From DATKJS01 sp964551995 (GTDB taxonomy: Bacteria; Acidobacteriota; Aminicenantia; Aminicenantales; Saccharicenantaceae), in contig CAZKFD010000014.1 in NCBI GenBank assembly GCA_964551995.1, positions 1 through 64,000 of the forward strand: 64,000 nucleotides of DNA. Direction: 5' to 3'. The notes beneath the pieces are model-generated. The model was not told the origin of the DNA. It saw only the letters and a list, made by a program, of their open reading frames with translations, and ran no database searches. Each line of letters opens with the position of its first letter. Position 1 is the stretch's first letter. A program made the position numbers and the translations under genes. Below are positions 1 through 8,863 of the stretch, piece by piece.

Positions 1-1
1 C

Positions 2-3000
2 AGTGGGACTAATTATGAAAACCTCACGGCGGGGGTAAACTCCGTTTCTGGATGGCCGCCCGGACCTATTCAGCTCAACAAACTGGGGGCGAATTTCACG
101 TTATCCATGCCTGCAACGCAGGGCGCTGAAATCTACTGCTGCGACAGAGGTGATTTCAACGGCGACGGATATCCAGACCTCGTGGGGTTGAAACTGACAG
201 GTCCGAGCTCAGATGTCCAGGCGTCGTCTCAGCTCGAACTCGTCTGGAACACCTGGAAATCATCGGGCGGAAAAACGCCGTACACGGTCGATCCTGTCAC
301 GGATAAGAATCCCATCGACAAGTGGACGACCAACGTTGGCCCGGCCTGTATCGTCGTGGGTAATTTCAGTGGTCATACAAACGGGATGCTCGACTTTTTC
401 TTCTGGAGGGCGAGCGCCGACAGCTTGACATCTTACTCAAACTTCCTGGCCTGTATGTACATCAACTATGGAACGCCGACCGTGCCCAAATTCTACCCTT
501 CGAGCGATACCACTCACAACCTCGTGTTCACCTCCGCGTTCGAAAACGCCGTGGACAGCAAGGGGGCGAAGGGCATCTATGCCAGCTGGACGTCGGACCA
601 CTTCTGCGCAATTGATCTTTATAATACCGGGAACACCGACATCATCATCGGCAGCGGCAATAAAATCTGGGTCCTCCTCAACCCCGGCCCGGGCCTGGTC
701 AGCGGAAAGCCGAAATGCATGTCGGTCAGCAACTGGGGGCTCAGCGAGCTGAGCTATAACCAGCGGCCGGGTTTCATCGGGACGAAGGGAGCAGGAACGG
801 CTTATCCCGACGGATATACGGACCGGGGGGTATCGACCATAGCCGCAGCAAATTTTAGGAACAACGGCGACATTGATATCGTCTGCGGCACGGTCAACAG
901 CGCGAACTACCTGGCCTATTATTCGAACGACGGCACGGGCCATTTCACTTTTAATAAAATTGTCATCCCCAATGTTCTTTGTTACGGGCCTACGGGCTTT
1001 GCCGTCGCGGACTTCGAAAACATTGGCCGGATGGACATCTTCGCCGCCGGGGACGGCTGGAACACGGTGTACCAACAGGGGTACATGTGGATCTTGATGA
1101 ACCAGGGGCCGTCGGGAACGGTCGTCAACTGGTCCTTCCAATGCCTGAATAACTGCGCCAAGTACCCCTGGGGAAACGACGCAGATATAGTCTTCCCTGT
1201 CGATTACAACGACAACGGCAACATGGACATCATCATCACGGATGCCAACAACTCCTTTGAGTATTATCTCCTGACGAATAGTATTGCTGCCGTCTACGGC
1301 CTGAACGGCCAGGCCCAGTCGATCGATCTCGTCGGGCAATACCTGAGCAACGGCGTGACGAGCAACAGCTATTACCTGAACCCGACCGATAACGCCATCA
1401 CCAGCGTCCAGCTGACCAACCTGACGCAGACCTATGTCGGACCGAGTTCTACGGGCTTAACGGTCAGCCTCTATTTCACGAACGACGGGACCGATTGGGA
1501 GCTCTACGGCACATACACAGGAAGCCAAATTGCGACGATCAACAACTCCGGCACGGCGGGCTGGTACAATTTCGAGCATTACGGCTCCAACCTGGAGTGG
1601 CGGATCATTCTCTCGGCCACCAACAACAACATTCCCGGGTATACCAATGCCTCCTACTCCACGCCCTCGATCTCCCAGCTCAGCATCCAGTACCAGTATG
1701 TCGCCCGGCAGGAATACTCGCGCTCCTCGGCGGCGACGACGATCGTGACGCCCGCGGGGGTCCAGCACCAGCTCCTGATCGGGACGTCGTTCATCTACCC
1801 CGGCTGGCAGGGCGAGCTCCGGGCCTATGACGTGACCGGGATGACCGGGACGAGCGGCACCTACTCGAACCTGTACACGGTCACCTCCTCGAACCTCAGC
1901 GTGAGCTCGGGCCGGAACCTGCAAACAGGGGTGAACGTCTACTGGGACGCCGGACAGATCCTCCAGGGCGTCTCGCCGACCAGCCGGACGGTCTACACGG
2001 CCATCCGTGCCAACGGAAAGCTTTCGAACCCCCTGACGAGGCTCAATTTCACGGCCGCCAACGCGGCCACGCTGGCGCCCTTTCTCAATGATGTCGAGAA
2101 CGACCCGACGGACCTGATCAACTTCGTCCTCGGCACGGGCCGGTCCTGGATCCTCGGCGACATCAACCACTCGAGCCCCTTGATCGTCGGCCCGCCGAGC
2201 GGGAACCCGACGCTCCTGGGGAGCGCCTACGCGACTTTCGCGACGGCCGAGGCGAACAGGCCCACGGTCCTCTACGTCGGAGCCAACGACGGCATGCTCC
2301 ATTGCTTCGATATCCTGACCGGGAGCGAACGCTGGGCCTTCATCCCCTACAACCTCCTCCCCGCCCTGACCAACGAGTGGAAGGTTGACTCGACGAACGA
2401 CACGCGGTTCTACTACCACCAGGTCTACGTGGATGGAACGCCCTCGGTCTCCGACGTCATGATCAACGGCCAATGGCGGACGGTCCTCATCTGCGGCCAG
2501 GGCCCGGGACGGGGAAGCACGATGGACGGCGGCTACAACTATTATTTCGCCCTGGACATCACTGACCCGACCAACCCCCAGCCCCTTTGGGAGTTCACGC
2601 ACGTCAACGCCAGCAGGCAATATACGACGGGAGAGACCATCTCCGTGCCCGCCATCGGACAGATCAACATCTCGGGGACGCCCACCTGGGTGGCCTTCAT
2701 GGGATCGGGATACGATAACATCGATGCCGCTCCCGTCCCCGGCGCGACGCCGGTCGGGAAGAACTTCTATGTCGTCCGGATCGACAACGGCCAGCTCGTC
2801 TGGACGCAGGCCGTGACCGACGTCGACACGAGCACCTTCACCTCCCCCCGCACTCCCTATCCCAACATCCCGGACGCGATCCCCGGTTCGCCGACGGCCC
2901 TGGACGTCAACAACGACGGCTTCATCGAATACGTCTATGTCGGAGACCTCGACGGCAGGCTTTACAAGCTCGACGTGACGAGCAGCACCCCCAGCAGCTG

Positions 3001-3661
3001 GGCACTCTCGGCCATCTACACGGACTACATGAACTATCCCATCATCACCAAGCCGGCGGTCTGGATCAATCCCTTCGCCAGTTCCAACGTCCCCTGGGTC
3101 TTCTTCGGCACGGGCGGCGACGACGGCGCGCCGTCCACCGGCAATTACGCCTTCATCGCGCTCCAGGACACCGGGACCGTGCAGGCGCCGGTCGAATGGT
3201 ACATCGGCGTTCCCTCTAGTCTCAACCTGCCGGCGACCGCCCAAGTCGGGTCCGCGACCGGCCTCGGCACGGGCTACAAGGTCTGGGCGGACCCGGTCAT
3301 CTCGAACTCCGTCATCTATTTCACGACCTTGCAGGGCAGCATCGAAAGCGTCAACCCGTGCGCCAACCTGAGCGGCGCCGGAGAGCTCTACGCCCGGATC
3401 TTGCAACCGGGAGCGGGCCTGCCCGTCGGCGCGACGGCCCTCAAGTCCAACTCGACGGTTCCGCCCGAATACCTGACGCTGGAGAGCAAGGCCCGCCAGG
3501 CCGTGACGCTCGGCAGCATCCAGTCCTCCGGGACGACGGAATCGCAGCAGGTCTTCATCCAGGAGTACGACTCCACGATCCAGATGCTGACACAGCCCGT
3601 CGGGGCGAGTCTGCTCATCAAGTCCTGGAGGGAAGTCTACCAGATCTTTACGGGTTCGTAA
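2..3661 (+). CDS. PilY1-like pilus-tip/adhesin protein, 5' truncated by window edge
   Basis: The frame is open from base 2, so the true start lies left of the window; an internal Met at 107 would give 1184 aa. The N-terminal half carries at least five FG-GAP/VCBS-like Asp-rich repeats (for example DFNGDGYPDL, NFRNNGDIDIV, DYNDNGNMDIII), which usually build a Ca-binding beta-propeller. The C-terminal part, about residues 690-1150 from that Met, matches the PilC/PilY1 propeller: ANDGMLHCFDILTG, then the Ca-loop DVNNDGFIEYVYVGDLDGR near residue 933. In the known family PilY1 sits at the type IV pilus tip, binds calcium and controls extension/retraction and adhesion. No other pilus genes are visible, so the pilus link rests on the domain alone. 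The protein ends without an anchor. Confidence 0.8.
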   Translation, partial: SGTNYENLTAGVNSVSGWPPGPIQLNKLGANFTLSMPATQGAEIYCCDRGDFNGDGYPDLVGLKLTGPSSDVQASSQLELVWNTWKSSGGKTPYTVDPVTDKNPIDKWTTNVGPACIVVGNFSGHTNGMLDFFFWRASADSLTSYSNFLACMYINYGTPTVPKFYPSSDTTHNLVFTSAFENAVDSKGAKGIYASWTSDHFCAIDLYNTGNTDIIIGSGNKIWVLLNPGPGLVSGKPKCMSVSNWGLSELSYNQRPGFIGTKGAGTAYPDGYTDRGVSTIAAANFRNNGDIDIVCGTVNSANYLAYYSNDGTGHFTFNKIVIPNVLCYGPTGFAVADFENIGRMDIFAAGDGWNTVYQQGYMWILMNQGPSGTVVNWSFQCLNNCAKYPWGNDADIVFPVDYNDNGNMDIIITDANNSFEYYLLTNSIAAVYGLNGQAQSIDLVGQYLSNGVTSNSYYLNPTDNAITSVQLTNLTQTYVGPSSTGLTVSLYFTNDGTDWELYGTYTGSQIATINNSGTAGWYNFEHYGSNLEWRIILSATNNNIPGYTNASYSTPSISQLSIQYQYVARQEYSRSSAATTIVTPAGVQHQLLIGTSFIYPGWQGELRAYDVTGMTGTSGTYSNLYTVTSSNLSVSSGRNLQTGVNVYWDAGQILQGVSPTSRTVYTAIRANGKLSNPLTRLNFTAANAATLAPFLNDVENDPTDLINFVLGTGRSWILGDINHSSPLIVGPPSGNPTLLGSAYATFATAEANRPTVLYVGANDGMLHCFDILTGSERWAFIPYNLLPALTNEWKVDSTNDTRFYYHQVYVDGTPSVSDVMINGQWRTVLICGQGPGRGSTMDGGYNYYFALDITDPTNPQPLWEFTHVNASRQYTTGETISVPAIGQINISGTPTWVAFMGSGYDNIDAAPVPGATPVGKNFYVVRIDNGQLVWTQAVTDVDTSTFTSPRTPYPNIPDAIPGSPTALDVNNDGFIEYVYVGDLDGRLYKLDVTSSTPSSWALSAIYTDYMNYPIITKPAVWINPFASSNVPWVFFGTGGDDGAPSTGNYAFIALQDTGTVQAPVEWYIGVPSSLNLPATAQVGSATGLGTGYKVWADPVISNSVIYFTTLQGSIESVNPCANLSGAGELYARILQPGAGLPVGATALKSNSTVPPEYLTLESKARQAVTLGSIQSSGTTESQQVFIQEYDSTIQMLTQPVGASLLIKSWREVYQIFTGS

Positions 3662-3750
3662 GGCAGCGGTCATTGAATCGGGCCGTCCGGTATGCCGGTG
3701 GCTCGACCCTCAGGCTGCGGGGAAAGCCCGGCCCGCTTACGAGGCGCGGC

Positions 3751-3779
3751 TTGACAGGCGTTCCCCGGCGGAGGAGAAT
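3751..3779 (+). promoter_or_regulatory. Candidate sigma70-type promoter before the coiled-coil gene
   Basis: A perfect TTGACA (3751-3756) is followed after 17 bp by GAGAAT (4 of 6). The predicted transcript start would be only about 13 nt before the ATG at 3799. The weak -10 makes this tentative; read-through from the PilY1-like gene is the alternative. Confidence 0.3.
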
Positions 3780-3798
3780 AGAGTAGGGCTGGCGTGAG

Positions 3799-4374
3799 AT
3801 GAAAAAGGTCGCAACCTTGGCCGCTTTGGTGCTGTTGGCCGTGTCGCTTTACGGCCAGAACGTCGTCGAACTCTCGCGCCGGGAAAAGGCGCGCCGGGAG
3901 GCCCTCGAGGGCCAGCCGGCCAAGGTGGTAACGAACGCCGACCTGGCCGCCCTGAAGAAAACTCCCGCCATAACTGTCAAGGAGACGCCTGGCCAGGAGG
4001 CAACGAACGCGGAAACGGCCACCGCCGAGACGCCGAACACCGCGGGGGAAACGCCCGCAAACCAACGCCGCGAGGATATGGTCCCCGTAGTCGCCCCGAA
4101 CGGCCCTTCCGTTTTGAGCCCGCAGGTCGCCGCTTCGTTCAACCCCCAGGCGAACCTGGAAGCCCAGTACAAGGCCGCCTGCGATTCCGTCGACAGCCTG
4201 ACGAGCCAGATGAACCTCCTCTGGCAGCAGTTCTACAACCTCAACAACATGCAGACGCAGGGGCACGTTCAGCAGGAAATCGACGAGACCTACCAGAAGC
4301 TCCTCAAGGCCCAGGCCGAGCAGACCCGGCTCAAGGCCCGGCTCGACGCCCTCAAGTCCGCCCCGAAGCGGTAG
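3799..4374 (+). CDS. Secreted coiled-coil protein of unknown function
   Basis: 191 aa. An N-terminal signal peptide (MKKVATLAALVLLAVSLYG) is followed by a charged helix, a low-complexity Ala/Thr/Glu/Pro linker (about residues 55-95) and a C-terminal helical region (about 110-188) rich in Gln, Leu, Lys and Glu that should form a coiled coil. I recognise no family. It lies 137 bp after the PilY1-like gene on the same strand and may be co-expressed with it, for example as a periplasmic accessory protein, but that is only positional inference. No strong Shine-Dalgarno precedes the ATG. Confidence 0.65.
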   Translation: MKKVATLAALVLLAVSLYGQNVVELSRREKARREALEGQPAKVVTNADLAALKKTPAITVKETPGQEATNAETATAETPNTAGETPANQRREDMVPVVAPNGPSVLSPQVAASFNPQANLEAQYKAACDSVDSLTSQMNLLWQQFYNLNNMQTQGHVQQEIDETYQKLLKAQAEQTRLKARLDALKSAPKR

Positions 4375-4389
4375 AGCCCTCTCCGCCCC

Positions 4390-6513
4390 TCACTTGTAGA
4401 TCGGCGTGATCCCCATGTTGAAGAACATGAACGACCAGCTGTCCGTCAGGACGTCGATGGCTTTGCTCAGGTTGCTCGAGCCGTGCCCGGAGCGCGTCTC
4501 GATCCGGATGAGGACCGGGTTCGCGCAGGCCTGGTTCGCCTGGAGCGTCGCCGCGAACTTGAAGGAATGCCCCGGTACGACCCGGTCGTCGTGGTCGGCC
4601 GTGGTGACGAGCGTCGCCGGGTAGCACACGCCGGGCTTGAGGTTCTGAAGCGGCGAGTACGCGTACAGGTTCCTGAAATCCCGCTCGTTGTCGCTCGAGC
4701 CGTACTCGACGACCCAGCCCCAGCCGACGGTGAACTTCTGGTAGCGCACCATATCCATGACTCCGACCGCCGGCAGGCAGACCCGGAACAGGTCCGGGCG
4801 CTGGGTCATGACCGCCCCGATGAGCAAGCCGCCGTTCGACGCCCCTTCGACGGCCAGATAGTCCCGGGACGTGTATTTTTCGCGGATGAGGTATTCGCCC
4901 GCGGCGATGAAGTCGTCGAAGACATTCTGCTTGTGGAGCAGCATCCCCGCTTTGTGCCAGGCCTCCCCATACTCTCCGCCGCCGCGGAGGTTGGCCTGGG
5001 CGAAGACGCCTCCGTTCTCGAGGAGGATGATGGTGCTGGGGTTGAAGGACGGCTGCATGCTGATGTTGAAGCCGCCGTAGGCCGTGAGGTACGTCGGGTT
5101 CACCCCGTCGAACTTCAGTCCCTTCTTGGAGACGATGAACATGGGGACCCGCGTCCCGTCCTTGCTCGCATAGAAGACCTGTTTGGTCTCGTAATCGGCC
5201 GGGTCGAACTTGACCTCGCTTTTTCGGAAGACCTCCGATTTTCCCGAAGCGGGGTCGTACTTGTAGATCGCGGGCGGGTAGGTGAAGGAGGTGAAGGTAT
5301 AGAAGAGGACTTTCTCGTCACGCCTTCCAGCGAAGCCCCCAGCCGTGCCGAGGGCGGGGAGTTCGATCTCCCGGACGAGCCTGCCGTTGAGATCGTACTG
5401 ATAGATCCTGGTGTTGGCGTCCTTCAGGTAGTTGCAGAAGAGATAGCCGCCGGTCGCGTTGGCCCCGTTCAGGACCTCCGGCTTCTCGGGGATGACGGTT
5501 TCCCATTTCCCCTTGGCCGGGGCCCGGGGATCGACGAGGACGACCCGGAAGTTCAGGGCGTCGAGGTTGGTGTAGACGAGGACGTTGCCGCCGACGGTGT
5601 CGATCGGCGCGCTGTCCGACGAGAAACCCCGGACGAGGGGCACGAACTTCGCGTCCTTCCGGGTCAGGTCCTTGAAGTAGAGCTCGTTGCCGCTCGTGCC
5701 CTCGGAAACGGTGAGAAAAAGGGCCTTCCCGTCTTCCGTTGTGTCGGCCCCGAGATAGCGCAGGGGGTGTTCCTTGTCGCGGTACACGAGGACGTCCTTC
5801 TCCTGGGGCTCGCCGAGCTTGTGGTACAGGACCTTCTGGTTCTCATTCTTCGCCAGGAGCTCCTGCCCGGGGGCGGGCTTGTCGTATCCGCTGTAGTAGA
5901 AGCCGTCTCCCTGCCAGGCCGCCCCGGAAAACTTGACCCATTGGATGCGGTCCGGAAGCTCCTTCTTCGTCGCGATCTCCATGATTCGGATCTCCGACCA
6001 GTCGGAGCCGGCCTCACCCCGCGACAGCGCGGCGTAACGGTTGTCGTTGGAGATGCTGATGATGCCCAAGCGCACCGTCCCGTCCGGGGAGAGCGCGTTG
6101 GGGTCGAAGAAGACCTCGGGCGTTCCGCCCAAGCCCTTCTGGACGTAGCAGACCGACTGGTTCTGGAGTCCGTCGTTCTTGTAGAAGAAATAGCACTCCC
6201 CGGCCCGGAACGGCGACGAATAGCGGGGGTAGTTGTAGATCTCGTTCAGGCGCCGGCGGATCTTCTCCCGGAAGGGGATCTTGGCGAGGTAGCCGGAGGT
6301 CACGGCGTTCTCGGCTTGGACCCAGGCCTTGGTGTCCGGGGCGTTGTCGTCCTCGAGCCAGCGGTAGGGATCGGCCACCTTGGTGCCGAAATAATCGTCC
6401 ACCTGGTTGACCTTTTTCGTCGCGGGATAGGACAACCGTTCCTGGCCTTTCTGGCAGGCGGCCGCGGCCAGAAGCGCGGCTGAGGCAAGAAGAATCAGAG
6501 CCATTTTTTTCAT
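4390..6513 (-). CDS. Prolyl oligopeptidase family serine peptidase (S9A), lipoprotein
   Basis: 707 aa, the usual length of the family. The N-terminus looks like a lipoprotein signal (LLASAALLAAAAC, Cys20). The segment YPATKKVNQVDDYFG and WLEDD are typical of the N-terminus of prolyl oligopeptidase. A seven-bladed propeller spans about residues 75-430, then the alpha/beta hydrolase domain. The nucleophile is Ser559 in GASNGG, the Asp lies in ADHDDRV (about 640) and the His in TRSGHG (about 677). The enzyme cleaves short proline-containing peptides, here probably in the periplasm. It starts 16 bp after the TPM protein gene with a strong GGAGGAG site, so it is probably the last gene of the LemA-TPM operon. 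Confidence 0.93.
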   Translation of the reverse strand: MKKMALILLASAALLAAAACQKGQERLSYPATKKVNQVDDYFGTKVADPYRWLEDDNAPDTKAWVQAENAVTSGYLAKIPFREKIRRRLNEIYNYPRYSSPFRAGECYFFYKNDGLQNQSVCYVQKGLGGTPEVFFDPNALSPDGTVRLGIISISNDNRYAALSRGEAGSDWSEIRIMEIATKKELPDRIQWVKFSGAAWQGDGFYYSGYDKPAPGQELLAKNENQKVLYHKLGEPQEKDVLVYRDKEHPLRYLGADTTEDGKALFLTVSEGTSGNELYFKDLTRKDAKFVPLVRGFSSDSAPIDTVGGNVLVYTNLDALNFRVVLVDPRAPAKGKWETVIPEKPEVLNGANATGGYLFCNYLKDANTRIYQYDLNGRLVREIELPALGTAGGFAGRRDEKVLFYTFTSFTYPPAIYKYDPASGKSEVFRKSEVKFDPADYETKQVFYASKDGTRVPMFIVSKKGLKFDGVNPTYLTAYGGFNISMQPSFNPSTIILLENGGVFAQANLRGGGEYGEAWHKAGMLLHKQNVFDDFIAAGEYLIREKYTSRDYLAVEGASNGGLLIGAVMTQRPDLFRVCLPAVGVMDMVRYQKFTVGWGWVVEYGSSDNERDFRNLYAYSPLQNLKPGVCYPATLVTTADHDDRVVPGHSFKFAATLQANQACANPVLIRIETRSGHGSSNLSKAIDVLTDSWSFMFFNMGITPIYK

Positions 6514-6529
6514 CTCTCCTCCTCGCGAT

Positions 6530-6979
6530 CTATTTTCCGAAATCGACGTCGTCGGGGAGCTCGTTGACGCCGGTCGCTGGGTCGTACGGGAAATGGGCGG
6601 CGAGCTTGATCCCCGCCTCCTCGATGCCCCGGACCAGGCCCTCCGTGAACTCGCCCTTGCGGAAGTGCCCGGACATGAGCGCCGCCAGGGAATCCCAGAA
6701 GTCCTGGCCGACCTTCTCGTGGATGCGCGCGTCGCCGAGGATGACGAAGCGCTTGCGGGATGGGACGACGAAGAACAGCACCCCGTTGCGCTGCTTGGTC
6801 CGGTGCATGTTCAGCCGCTCGAAGGCCCGTTCGGCGACGCGGCGGACCGACCCCCAGAAGAACGGGGCGACCGAGACGCGGATCTCGCCCGAGGTCTCGC
6901 CTTCGGCCTCCTCGATGGCCTTTTTCACGCGCTCGGCATCAATCGTCTTCATCAACCGGCGCCGGCTGCGAACCGTCAT
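6530..6979 (-). CDS. TPM-domain protein, soluble
   Basis: About 149 aa; an ATG ten codons in, at the MKTIDAERV stretch, is an alternative start. It matches the TPM domain (formerly DUF477) in its short cytoplasmic form: TSGEIRVSV, then RNGVLFFVVPSRKRFVILGDARIHEKVG and a C-terminal helix. Such proteins typically follow lemA and a longer membrane-bound TPM gene, as here. The biochemical role in bacteria is not settled. It lies 12 bp downstream of the longer TPM gene. Confidence 0.85.
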   Translation of the reverse strand: MTVRSRRRLMKTIDAERVKKAIEEAEGETSGEIRVSVAPFFWGSVRRVAERAFERLNMHRTKQRNGVLFFVVPSRKRFVILGDARIHEKVGQDFWDSLAALMSGHFRKGEFTEGLVRGIEEAGIKLAAHFPYDPATGVNELPDDVDFGK

Positions 6980-6991
6980 CTTTCGCCTCCC

Positions 6992-7750
6992 TCACCACGA
7001 CCCCGAGGCGCCGCCGCCGCCCGAGAGACCGCCGCCGCCGCTGAATCCCCCCCCTCCTCCCCAGCCGCGTCCGCCGCCGCCCCGCCCTCCCGTGAAGATC
7101 GTGAACAGGAGCCACAGCGCGAGGGCCGGGTGCGTGACGAAGAGGACGAGGAAGAAGACGGCCGCGATGACGAGGAAGATCAGCTGCGCGACCGAACCGG
7201 CGCGGGTGGACGGGCTCCGGGAGCCCTCGAGGGGCGCGGATTCCTCCGCACCTGAGATCATGGCGAGGAGGCTTGTCACGGCTTCGGACACGGCGGCATC
7301 CGGCCGGCCGCTCCGGAACCCGGGGACGAGGATCCTGTCGATGATCTCAAACGCCTGCGCGTCAGTGACCCTGTCCTCGAGCCCGTAGCCGACCTCGATC
7401 CTGACGGTGCGGTCCTCGGCCATGATGAACAGGACGAGTCCGTCGTCGAGCCCCTTGCGGCCGACCTTCCAGGCGGCGAAGGCCTTAACCGCCCAGTCCT
7501 CGATGGGAACGCCGCCCGTGGTCCGGCCGACGTAGATGAGGACCTGGTGCCCTGTCCGATGCTCGAAGCCCTCCAGCCGTGCGTCCAGGGAACGGACCGT
7601 GGCCGGCGCGAGGAATCCCGCCTCGTCGGTGACCCAGCGGTCCGGCGACGGCGGGATCTTGAAGTCCCCGGCGGACACGAAGAGGACCGCTCCGGCGAGC
7701 AGAGCCGCCGCGAGGACGGCGGCCTTGTCCCGGACCCCGCTCCCACTCAT
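6992..7750 (-). CDS. TPM-domain membrane protein with glycine-rich tail (YgcG-like)
   Basis: 252 aa. A signal peptide or TM segment (AAVLAAALLAGAVLFVSAG) is followed by the TPM domain (WVTDEAGFLAP, HQVLIYVGRTTGG, DDGLVLFIMAEDRTVRIEVGYGLE), a TM segment near residue 190-215 and a C-terminal tail of GGGG/GSGG repeats ending GGGGASGSW. This architecture is standard for the YgcG-like partner of LemA. The Gly-rich tail follows the last TM segment. It starts 14 bp after the lemA stop. Confidence 0.9.
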   Translation of the reverse strand: MSGSGVRDKAAVLAAALLAGAVLFVSAGDFKIPPSPDRWVTDEAGFLAPATVRSLDARLEGFEHRTGHQVLIYVGRTTGGVPIEDWAVKAFAAWKVGRKGLDDGLVLFIMAEDRTVRIEVGYGLEDRVTDAQAFEIIDRILVPGFRSGRPDAAVSEAVTSLLAMISGAEESAPLEGSRSPSTRAGSVAQLIFLVIAAVFFLVLFVTHPALALWLLFTIFTGGRGGGGRGWGGGGGFSGGGGLSGGGGASGSW

Positions 7751-7764
7751 CCCGGCCTCACAGT

Positions 7765-8370
7765 CTAGAACTTGACCTTGGGCGCCGTCTCAGCGCCGGG
7801 CTGGGCCTTGAAGTACGGCTTCTCGTTGAAGCGCGAGCCGAAGAGCCCGGCGATGAGAACAGCGGGAAAGCTCATCCGCCGGGTGTTGAAGGCCTGGGCG
7901 GCATCGTTGAACCGCATCCGCTCGACCGCGATCCGGTTCTCGGTGCCCTCGAGCTGAGCTTGAAGGATCTTGTAGTTCTCAGTTGCCTTGAGATCGGGGT
8001 ACCTCTCCATCACGACGAGCAGGCGGGAGAGGGCCGAAGAGAGGCCGTCCTGCGCCTCCTGGAACTTGGCGAAGGTCTCGGAATTCAGCTTATCGGCCGA
8101 CACCTGGATCTGTCCGACCTTGGCCCGGGCCTCGGTGACGGCGGTGAAGGTCGATTTTTCGAACTCGGCCGCCCCCTTGACGGTCTCGACGAGATTCGGG
8201 ATCAGGTCGGCCCGCCTCTGGTAGACGTTCTCCACCTGGCCCCACTGAGCCCCGACCTTCTGGCCGAGCTGAACCAGGGAGTTGTACATCCCGACCACGG
8301 ATACGGCCGCGATAAGGATAACTACGAGGACCACGGCCAGGCAGCCGATGGCGAACTTCTTGTTGGCCAT
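7765..8370 (-). CDS. lemA: LemA family protein
   Basis: 201 aa from the ATG at 8370, chosen because GGGAGG sits about 7 nt upstream; the frame extends further but without a better site. One N-terminal TM segment (AIGCLAVVLVVILIAAVSVVGM) is followed by the diagnostic LemA stretch with QVENVYQRRADLIPNLVETV and a four-helix bundle (ENYKILQAQLEGTENRIAVER). LemA proteins are membrane-anchored; their role is uncertain, with links to envelope stress and protease systems in some bacteria. It is the first gene of an apparent operon lemA-TPM-TPM-prolyl oligopeptidase driven by the promoter at 8421-8449. Confidence 0.93.
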   Translation of the reverse strand: MANKKFAIGCLAVVLVVILIAAVSVVGMYNSLVQLGQKVGAQWGQVENVYQRRADLIPNLVETVKGAAEFEKSTFTAVTEARAKVGQIQVSADKLNSETFAKFQEAQDGLSSALSRLLVVMERYPDLKATENYKILQAQLEGTENRIAVERMRFNDAAQAFNTRRMSFPAVLIAGLFGSRFNEKPYFKAQPGAETAPKVKF

Positions 8371-8420
8371 TGTTTTCCTCCCATTCTCCGAGAGTGACGC
8401 CCGCACGGGAATCGTTTTCC

Positions 8421-8449
8421 ATTGTAAGGGGCTTTCAGGCGAATATCAA
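8421..8449 (-). promoter_or_regulatory. Promoter of the lemA operon
   Basis: On the minus strand TTGATA (8449-8444) and TACAAT (8426-8421) are separated by exactly 17 bp, each 5 of 6 to consensus. The leader to the lemA ATG would be about 45 nt with a clear Shine-Dalgarno. Confidence 0.6.
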
Positions 8450-8468
8450 GACATAAAGGGGGGCAAGG

Positions 8469-8503
8469 GGGGACGGTCCCCGCCGGAGGGACTGTCCCCT
8501 TTT
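8469..8503. repeat. REP-like palindrome with short T-tract
   Basis: GGGGACGGTCCC (8469-8480) and GGGACTGTCCCC (8488-8499) form a 12-bp stem with one G-U pair around a 7-nt loop, followed by TTTT. It lies between the divergent lemA and zinc-ribbon genes. The half-site GGAC(C/T)GTCCCCTTT recurs at 60261-60273. It resembles the GGGGACAGTCCCC class of REP palindromes; no RAYT transposase gene is in the window. It could also act as a weak terminator. Confidence 0.5.
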
Positions 8504-8515
8504 ATGCCGAGCGCG

Positions 8516-8528
8516 TATAATGAGGACA
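8516..8528 (+). promoter_or_regulatory. Perfect -10 box abutting a start codon (possible leaderless mRNA)
   Basis: TATAAT at 8516-8521 lies 6 nt before the ATG at 8528, so transcription would be predicted to start at or within a base or two of the start codon. The -35 region, inside the palindrome arm, is weak. No Shine-Dalgarno could fit on such a transcript. Confidence 0.35.
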
Positions 8529-8848
8529 TGTTCTTCTTCATCGGCGGCGTCCAGCCGAGGACGAGGGCCATCGACGGCGAGGCGCGGGCCTGCCCGGCGT
8601 GCGGGCGGATCGCCCTCCGCCATCAGAGGACCGATCACGTCCTGAGCGTGTTCTTCGTCCCCCTCTTCCTGGTCAAGCGAGGCCTCCCCTGCTACGCCTG
8701 CGAAAATTGCGGCGCCATGTTCGACGAAGAGGGACGGAAATGGGCCGCGGCGGTTCCGCAGCCGGATGAGACCTGCCGTTTCTGCGGCCGGGTGCTCGAC
8801 GGCGATGTTGCTTATTGCCCCTATTGCGGAACGCCGCGGGCGGGATGA
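8528..8848 (+). CDS. Small zinc-ribbon protein
   Basis: 106 aa from the ATG at 8528. Four Cys pairs or knuckles are visible: CPAC (22-25), CYACENC (about 55-61), CRFC (about 83-86) and CPYC (about 96-99). The opening MFFFIGGVQP plus the DHVLSVFFVPLF stretch match the zinc_ribbon_15 type family. Function is unknown; such proteins are soluble and probably structural zinc binders. The longer open frame upstream overlaps the lemA leader and is not believable. It sits 15 bp before the phosphofructokinase gene and may be co-transcribed with it. Confidence 0.75.
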   Translation: MFFFIGGVQPRTRAIDGEARACPACGRIALRHQRTDHVLSVFFVPLFLVKRGLPCYACENCGAMFDEEGRKWAAAVPQPDETCRFCGRVLDGDVAYCPYCGTPRAG

Positions 8849-8863
8849 TCGGGAGGGGCCGGC

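Noticed and set aside
1457..3673. Long minus-strand open frame of 738 codons opposite the PilY1-like gene
   Set aside because: It is the antisense shadow of a GC-rich gene; the translation is Arg/Gly/Asp/Val-rich low complexity with no domain.
4483..6483. 666-codon plus-strand frame opposite the prolyl oligopeptidase
   Set aside because: Shadow; the minus-strand protein has an intact catalytic triad and full-length domain order.
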